From assembly GCA_037176725.1 (NCBI GenBank), contig JAZBRS010000020.1, forward strand, positions 103,620,501 through 103,684,500: a stretch of 64,000 bases of DNA, read 5' to 3'. Shown here one piece after another: positions 57,131 through 64,000 of this stretch. This stretch comes from Posidonia oceanica (taxonomy: Eukaryota > Streptophyta > Magnoliopsida > Alismatales > Posidoniaceae). Position numbers and translations under genes: made by a program. The notes under the pieces are model-generated. The model did not search any database, was not told the DNA's origin, and saw only the letters and a list, made by a program, of their open reading frames with translations. Each line of letters starts with the position of its first letter. Position 1 is the first letter of the stretch.

Positions 57131-59578
57131 ATGGAGGGTGTTTCTGCTCCGGCCCCTCCAGTTGCTCCTTCTGCCCCTTTTGTTCCCCCTCCGACGCCAG
57201 GGTTTCCTCCCCTGACGCCTCTGGTATCTCAGTATGTCCCGAGACACTGGCAAGCATCTCTTCCTCCAAATTTGGTCGCCGAGTCTATCTTGATGACCGT
57301 TACTCGTGTTTCAGAGATGCCATTGCTCCCTCCTTCCCAGGGATATGTCACCTTTGACATCCCTCCTATCGCTACTGTGACTTTTACTATAGCACCTACT
57401 CCTCCCGGACAGTCTGTGTCCGTGTCATTTGCTTCTCAATCTTCGCCGGCACTGCACTTCAGCATTCCCGCTGACGGAACGCCTGAGACTCAGTACCAGC
57501 ACATGATGGAGCTTGCCGAGAGACTGTAGGGCATGGCTCTATCAGTTCGTCCCCCCTGTACTCCTGTCGCTCCTAAGGTTCCTTCGAGGCCAGTTCCTGC
57601 ATTTCATGCATCTACCTCTACACCTCCGCCTCGACCATCGTCTCAACTGCTCACGGTTCCGACGATAGGGGCCCGTTTACCGCCTCCTTCTGCACAACAC
57701 TTAGCACAGCATGCTCCTCTTCCCCCTGGTGGTCAGTCCTTTGGACTGGCTGGAGCCCAGTACCCCACTGGCTCGTTGTTTGGCACCCCGCCTATACAGC
57801 AACTGGTGCTCCAGCATCCTACCCCTCCCACAGCACAGCATGTCATCTACCCTCCTCCCTTGCATCAGGCCCAGAACCCTGCATACATCCCTGCATACAC
57901 AGTTCCCCAGCACGGATACGCCGGCCATCTCGTTGCTCCACCAGGCGACGCTATGGTAGATCCGGAGGAGCACTTAGGTGTGACCCATTCGGTGTATGTG
58001 CTCACTACCCCTGCCGATCCCTCTCCTATGGCAGTAAATCCAGACCCCATCAACAACCGGATGGACGTCTTGGAGAAGGCACTATGACTAGTGCAGGGTA
58101 TTGAGCACCAGACCTACCAATTCCGGGACCTCTACTGCTTTCCAGAGGCGGTACTCCCTCCGAAGTTCAAAATCCTGGACTTCGAGAAATACAATGGTAG
58201 GGGCTGCCCCGTCGCACACCTGAAGGCGTATTGCGGTGATCTCGCTCAGCTTCAGGCTGACGAGAGGTTGCTGATCCGCCTGTTCCAAAAGAACTTGACT
58301 GGGTCGGTACTCAAGTGGTTCACATCGCTTAATATGTCAGCCATCAAGACTTGGAACAACCTCAACCAGGCATTCCTGGAACAGTACTCCTTCAACCTCG
58401 ATCTAGTCCCAAAGCAGGCGGACTTGACCGCAATCAAGCAGAATCCTAGCGAGCCATTCGGGGAGTACGTCGGCCGCTGGCGTGCCCTTGCTTCACAGGT
58501 CCGAGATAGACCCTCCGACGAGGAGTCTATTGAGATCGTTATCAAAGGGGCACAGCCATCTCTTGGGGCTCTGCTTAGCATCCAACCAGTCACTACTTTT
58601 GCAGCACTTATCCGAGCTGGAGCGCGCGTGGAGAGTTCTTTGCGGAGTGGCAACATCCCGGCTCTCTCTGCGTTCGCTAAGTAGGCCGCAATCAGCAGTA
58701 ACAGTGCCAACAGCAGCACCTCCAACAACAACAACGGTAGCAGCAACAACCGTCCAAAGAAGAAAGACTCGACGAAGACCGCTGTTGCATTAGTCGACTC
58801 TCCTACTGTGCCTGTTCACTTGCCGTCCCGGCCTGCCCCAGCTCAGATGGTGTATGCTCCTACACCTAAGAATCCACCCACACCACAGATCACAACCACT
58901 GCTAGACCGGTCTACCCCGCCGCACCAGTTCAGCAAGGCTCATACTAGAGGCAAAGAAGGCCACCCACTGAGAAGCGGAAATTCGCCCCACTGGTGGAAC
59001 CACTCACGGTCATCTTGCCGAAGGTTGCATCGCTTCTGAAGTTCCCGGAGGTTCGCCCGCCCCCAAACCCCTTGCCGCATTGGTTTAAGGCGAACCTCTT
59101 TTGCAATTTCCATCGAAGTATCGGGCATTCGACGGATAATTGCTACTCCCTTCGGAATGCAATTCAGGACTTAATCGAATCGAGAACGATTGTGATTGAC
59201 ATGCACGAGGCATCCACTCAAGCACACACACATGCATCTGCACATTCAGTTGCTCCCCCTCATTCTGGCATCATCCACCAACCTCTGCCAGAGCACACTT
59301 ATCCAGGAGGGGCGGGAACCTCGGGCATTCATTCTGTCTTTCCTTCTAGGCCTACTACCTCTGTGGTAGACCCTTCTGATCTTATTTCTGATATTTCTGA
59401 GCCTTTCCCTGTTAATCTCTATCTTGCGGCTGTTGCTGGCTCCGAGTTGGGAGTTCCCATGATCCGACCGCGTGCCAGGCCGGAGCGCTCCTTCGCGCCC
59501 CCTGCTATGCTTCCTCAGGCTCAACCCCTGTACACCTCCAAGCTAGGGCCCAGCCTAGATCCCCTGTCCACCTCTTAG
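57131..59578 (+). pseudogene. gag: E5 gag
   Basis: Frame 2 from ATG 57131 (ATGGAG context). It encodes the particle protein: a proline-rich N-terminus, then the retrotransposon Gag domain (LDFEKYNGRGCPVAHLKAYC near 58170, LKWFTSL near 58310, AFLEQYSFNLD near 58370, GEYVGRWRALASQV near 58465), then a serine/asparagine run. Last is a zinc-knuckle-like CNFHRSIGHSTDNC (C-x2-H-x4-H-x4-C, near 59100-59145). In-frame stops at 57527, 58085, 58682 and 58946 (TAG, TGA, TAG, TAG) and a terminal TAG at 59576. The frame then shifts to that of protease. Confidence 0.88.
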
Positions 59579-60171
59579 GACGGCCTCAACTAGAATCCCC
59601 TATACATCTTCTAAGCATACCTCAACCAGCCCATGCCTTCCCACCCCAACAATCTTACCCTTTAGATAGACCTCTGTATCTAGTAGGTCCCTCTGTAACT
59701 CCTCCTGTGCTCGCAGCACGTGCTCCTGTGGTTATTGACTTAACCTTGGACACCCATCACGTCCCTTACAGCTACGCCACAGAAATGTGTGCGGAAATAA
59801 CATGATCGGGGAGGGTCTATAGACCCCCAGCACCGGCAATTAGGCCAAATTACCCTAAACCTGCTATGCCCCCACCCTCTAACCAACCCATAGCATATCC
59901 GGCCTCAAACCTACCTCTAGCAAGCCAAATCCCTGCCCAACCTGTAGCGGCCCAATCTCCTGCCACTACCCCTTTAGAGCTTGCCAAAACTACCCCTCCT
60001 GTTGCCAAGAAAAACCAACCCAAAGCTGACATAATCTCCCAACTTAAGAAGGTCAAAGCCGACATTTCCATTTGGGACTTAATCCACACCTCTACCGAAC
60101 ACCGTGAGACTTTTCTTCGCGTGTTCCAAGCCGCCCGTGTGTCCCAATCTATTGAGCCTTCAGCTTTGTAA
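59569..60171 (+). pseudogene. E5 Gag-protease linker
   Basis: In the protease frame, a proline-rich linker (RPQLESPIHLL near 59580, then VVIDLTLDTHHVPYSYATEM near 59730) with one TGA near 59803 continues to KKVKADISIWDLIHTSTEH and ends at TAA 60169-60171, just before the protease. SIWDLI...HRETFLRV is a segment commonly found upstream of the Tat/Ogre protease (family knowledge). Confidence 0.65.
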
Positions 60172-60174
60172 AGC

Positions 60175-60966
60175 ATGGTAGGGATGATTGCGGAGCCCCA
60201 GGTCATCTCTTTTACGAGTGATGAACTGCCTCTGGTGGAGATTAATCACAATCAACCCCTGTTCGTCACGGTTCAGTTTAAAAACTTTCGCATTCCCCTA
60301 ACACTGGTTGATAACGGGTCAGACCTTAACGTCTGCCCCTTGCGTACTACAACAAAGCTCGGATTCAAAGCCGAGGATATCACACCAGCCGTGAAAGGAA
60401 TGACAGCTTTTGACAACACCCACCATGATGCTCTAGGGATCCTGATTATTCCTCTTGCCATTAACCCGGTCGTTTTCGATATAGAATTCTATGTCGTCGA
60501 CTTGAATCCAAACTTTAACTTTCTGCTTGGGCAGCCTTGGCTCCACAAGCATCAGGTCCTTCCCTCGACCCTCCATCGAATGATAAAGTACCGTCACGGC
60601 GATGATGTCATTGTCGTCATGGCGGAAAACTCTGAGAAGGAGCGGATCGAGGCAGTCTCCCCCGTCCCTTCACAAACTATCCCTTTTGACCCTGAGACTT
60701 CCGAAGCCTTGTATCACGTTAATCGGTGCGAGCCGGTTAACTTCATTCCTGATCTTGAACGTGCCAACTCCTTGGCCGTTCACAACAACCCCTTTCGAAT
60801 GGTCGAGAATGTATGTCACAGGTGGGGTTACATAAAGGGTACACCGCTCGGGCGTCACGGCCAGGGGATCACAGAACCGATCGTGGCGGTAGAGCAGAGG
60901 AAATCTGAAGGCCTCGGTTATGAGCCCAAGCCCAACGAAGATCACTGCTTTCAGCTAAAGAATTAG
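60175..60966 (+). pseudogene. pro: E5 aspartic protease and G-patch-like region
   Basis: Cleaves the polyprotein. The active-site motif LVDNGSDLNVCP has its DNGS at 60310-60321, with aspartate at 60310-60312; DNGS instead of DTG/DSG is usual for Tat-type proteases as I recall them. The second half has NFLLGQPWLHKH (about 60520-60550), the flap-side and GRPWLH-type block. A glycine-rich RWGYIKGTPLGRHGQGI (about 60820-60870) is G-patch-like. TAG at 60964 interrupts a frame that is otherwise continuous with the spacer and RT. Confidence 0.87.
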
Positions 60967-62739
60967 GAACCGGCCATCCCTAGAGACCTCACTAACTTCA
61001 CCAGTGTAGGAGTTCTGGGATCGACAGATGATCAAGTCACGGTACCAACAGAAGACTGGGTCTGCATTGAGGACTACTACTCGGATGAGGAGCAGTCTGG
61101 CGCCGTAAAGGCAGTCCCAGCTGGCAGCAAGGCTCTGATCAGCACAGAGGCGCCACGGTCAGTTTGTTTGGCTCTTCCTCCAGCAGATATAGCAGACGAT
61201 TCAGTAGGCTCTGTGGTAGAACTGACAAGCTCTTACATTTCTGCAGCCACATCCGTATCACAAGCACAGGCAGCAGCAGCAGTTCAGAAGTCAGAGACAC
61301 TCCTTCAGGCACAATCAAGCAGGCTACCTACGGTCGCAGTCGCATCGGTACCGCTATCACTCTCTCTGGAGGGGCAGTCAGTGAATTCAGTCAGTAGCAC
61401 GACTCGACCCACTTCAGCAGCTGCATCACCGAGAATGCAGCCGGCGCAGTCCGCTTCACATCCTCCTGCCGCAAAACAGCAACTTTCGTGGCAAGCCCCC
61501 ATGGCGTCAAAGGCCGCACTCTCACAGTCACAACCAGATGCAGAGGGCCTGTTGAACACCATAGTCTTCCAGCCCTTGGGCCCTCAGAAGAGCACCTCTG
61601 CCTACCCTCTAACTGCAACAGTGACCCTGCCAGCGTACCCATCTGCGGCCCCACGGACCAATCTATTTGGATCTCCGATGCTGAAGTCGCCGCAATCAGG
61701 CGCGCCCATGAGCCAGACCATGCAAACATCAGGGGCAGTAATCCATCTAGCATCCGGGCCAGAGCCGCAGGCCCCCGGCGCCTACTACGTTGACTCACCC
61801 TCGGATGAGCAGGAAGGAGTGGCAATAGAAGCCCAGGTCAATTCATGGATGACCGACTTAGAGCTACTTTATCAGGAACAGCTCAAGTCGATAGTAGATG
61901 ACCTGGCAGAGCATCAGACCACAGAAAGGAAAGGGAAAGCCGTGGCTACGGACCCTCCTCTGTAGAAAGACCATGCCTCTAACATGGTCCTGGAAGAAGA
62001 CTCAGCAGTACCGGACTCCCCTAGACCAGATGAGCTCATCACTCTGCAACCAGAAGGTGGGTCTAGGTGGTTTGTGCAGCACATGCCTCACTCAGGCAGT
62101 GTAGCAAGTGACAGTACCCAGATCAGCCGCCAATCCAACATGCCCTCCACAAGCACACTAGAAGGCTCAAAGGAGGAAGCACTAGCAGTCCAAGCAGTAG
62201 CAGTAGCAGAGCAGAAAGCAGAATCAGTAACAGGATCATCAGTAGCCTCAGTAGCATGGCCATCAGCAGTATCAGTAACAGAATCAGTAAGGCCCTCAGC
62301 AGCATCAGCAGAGCACTCAGCAGAATCAGTCAGGCCAGAGCAGACAGAAGAAGTTGCCAGGACGGAGGTCACGCACCGAGGCTACAAGAATACTCGAGTA
62401 AGCGTGACCATCCTGAAGCGTCACCAGGGCCAAGCAGTGGAACACATACACTCTTTCGACATCACAAATCCTTCTTTTGAGAAAGAGATCCTCTTGGAAC
62501 TTATTGCTTATGGAGAGGAGGATAATACGGGCGAAGATGAGATTGACGAACCATTGCCCGAGTTTCGGCCCTATGACGACGACCCAGAAGGCCCTAACCT
62601 CCATGTTGAAGAAGAAACAGAGGTTGTTAATATCGGCACAGCTGAGGAAGTCAGAGAAGTCCGCATCAATGCTCAGCTGTCCCCCCAGGCTCGAGCAGAG
62701 TTCATCGCATTCCTAAAGGAATATGCGGATGTCTTCGCC
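60967..62739 (+). pseudogene. E5 spacer coding region between protease and RT
   Basis: About 590 codons open in the same frame as protease and RT, interrupted only by TAG at 61963 and closed by TAG at 62740 (TGG in E1). Low-complexity S/A/P/Q/V-rich sequence with a run of SVASVAW / SVTESVRPSAASAEHSAESV type (62230-62340), then an acidic part (DNTGEDEIDEPLPEF). No domain recognised. The last part (ARAEFIAFLKEYADVFA) is the conserved lead-in to RT. E1 shows only this last part at the window start. Confidence 0.75.
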
Positions 62740-62742
62740 TAG

Positions 62743-64000
62743 AGTTACGAAGATATGGTTGGCCTTGACATAGAGATAGTGGTGCACAATCTATCCCTGG
62801 ATCCAGATGCCAAGCCAGTAAAGCAGAAGCTGAGAAGATGGCGACCGCAGTGGCTGCTTATGATCAAAGAAGAAATCATGAAACAGCACAGAGTCAATTT
62901 CCTCAAGGTCGTCCTTTATCCTGAGTGGCTAGCAAACATTGTACCTATGCCCAAGAAAGATGGCCGCGTCCGGATCTGCATCGACTATAGGGACCTGAAC
63001 AAGGCGAGTCCCAAGGACGACTTCCCATTGCCTCACATTGACGTCCTAGTCGACAATACAGCGGGCCACAAGATGCTCTCCTTCATGGACGGCTTTTTTG
63101 GATATAATCAGATCAAAATGGTAGAAGAAGACATGGAAAAGACTTCATTCATCACCCCTTGGGGAATCTTCTGCTACCAAGTTATGCCGTTCGGACTGAA
63201 GAATGCTGGCGCAACCTATCAGAGGGCCATGACTGCACTGTTTCATGACCTCATGCACCAGGAGGTGAAGGTCTATGTAGACGACATGATTGCTAAAACC
63301 AAAGAGCCTGAAGATCATCTTGCCTGTCGGAAGAAGCTCTTTACCCGTCTACGAAAATACAAGCTACGTCTGAACCCCAACAAATGTGTATTTGGGGTGT
63401 CTTCTGGCAAACTACTGGGCTATATTGTTAGCCAAAGGGGGATTGAAGTGGACCGATGAAGGCCAAAGCCATCGTGGATATGCCACCCCCTCGGACTGAA
63501 AAGGAGGTCAGAGGCCTACTTGGGCGTTTACAATACATCAGTCGCTTCATTGCATAGCTAACGCCCATCTGCGAGCCCATATTCAAGCTCCTGAAGAAGA
63601 ATGCGCAGATTCATTGGAGCGAGGAGTGTCAGGCTGCATTTGCCAAGATCAAGCAGCTGCTGATTAAGCCTCCTATCTTGGTTCCCCCCACTCTAGGGAG
63701 ACCCTTGCTTCTCTACCTTTCTACCACGCAGCATTCCATAGGTGTCGTCTTGGGCCAACATGATGAATCTGGTAGAAAGGAGCGCACCATTTACTACCTG
63801 AGCAAGAAGTTCAATTAATGCAAAGCCAGGTACAGTACAATAGAGAAGACCTACCTATCCCTTGTCTGGGCAGCACAGAAACTAAGGCACTACATGATGG
63901 CATACCCAGTTCAGCTCCTATGCCGGCATGATCCTATCAAATTCCTCTTTCAAAAATCGGCCATGGTAGGCAGATGTGTTAAGTGGCAGGTGCTACTATC
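62743..64000 (+). pseudogene. pol: E5 pol: reverse transcriptase and first RNase H (runs off window)
   Basis: Reads VNFLKVVLYPEWLANIVPMP, then CIDYRDLNKASPKDDFPLPH, then catalytic YVDD at 63274-63285. A single-base deletion near 63451 (GACCGATG versus GACCCGATG in E1) shifts the frame. The sequence continues as KAKAIVDMPPPRTEKEVRGL with TAG at 63556 (CAG in E1) and TAA near 63817 (GAA in E1). RNase H segment LYLSTTQHSIGVVLGQHD follows. Very close to E1. Confidence 0.93.

Larger units (their letters stand above)
49643..64000 (+). mobile_element. E5: third Tat/Ogre-like element, 5' part
   Basis: Complete 5' LTR, PBS, leader, gag, protease, spacer and RT, running off the window. Inserted head-on into the truncated minus-strand LTR; CCCTT (49638-49642) should be the target duplication. 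It is closely related to E1 in pol. It has in-frame stops and one or two frameshifts, so it is not autonomous. Confidence 0.93.

Overview
The window is a stack of nested retrotransposons from a flowering-plant nuclear genome. I find no intact host gene, no structural RNA gene and nothing prokaryotic. The evidence is plant-type Ty3/gypsy pol genes with two RNase H domains (the Tat/Ogre lineage), a tRNA-Arg-type primer binding site, very long LTRs (3 to 6 kb), plant L1-type LINE fragments and an Athila-like non-autonomous element. The species cannot be read from the sequence.

Layout. (1) 1-14096, plus strand: the 3' part of a Tat/Ogre-like element, E1, with RT, two RNase H domains, integrase, a 1.4 kb leader, an extra 400-codon ORF, a 3' UTR packed with tandem hairpin repeats, a polypurine tract and a 5.8 kb 3' LTR. 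E1 sits in a LINE (LINE-A). (2) 14097-18046: the 3' half of LINE-A, itself split by an LTR-like fragment, ending in poly(A). (3) 18047-21199: unassigned DNA with small repeats. (4) 21200-28412: the 5' end of a chromovirus-like LTR, then a second LINE (LINE-B) with endonuclease and pre-RT parts. LINE-B is split by a minus-strand Athila-like non-autonomous element (22568-28041, target duplication CTTAC). (5) 28418-45107, minus strand: a second Tat/Ogre-like element, EC, with the same gene order as E1. A 5.7 kb solo LTR (34179-39914, target duplication GGTGG) interrupts its extra ORF, and another LTR (45108-49642) interrupts its RT. (6) 49643-64000, plus strand: a third element, E5, inserted into that last LTR. 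It shows the complete 5' LTR, PBS, leader, gag, protease, a long spacer and RT, and runs off the window.

The elements carry the usual retrotransposon machinery: Gag particle protein, aspartic protease, RT/RNase H and integrase. All copies are disabled, mainly by TAG/TGA codons that look like C-to-T or G-to-A changes at CG and CAG/CTG sites, as expected for silenced, methylated DNA. Reading frames are otherwise well kept: E1 pol has no frameshift over 3.2 kb, and its extra ORF has none over 1.2 kb.

The most interesting material is outside the enzymes. An extra ORF sits downstream of integrase in two diverged elements. Tandem arrays in the 3' UTRs differ completely in sequence between E1 and EC, yet both are built of short hairpins whose arms change in complementary ways. 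LTRs carry a variable-number hairpin array and an internal copy of the PBS core. Two same-family LTRs lie in inverted orientation with arms of about 4.5 kb and a 1.5 kb loop.
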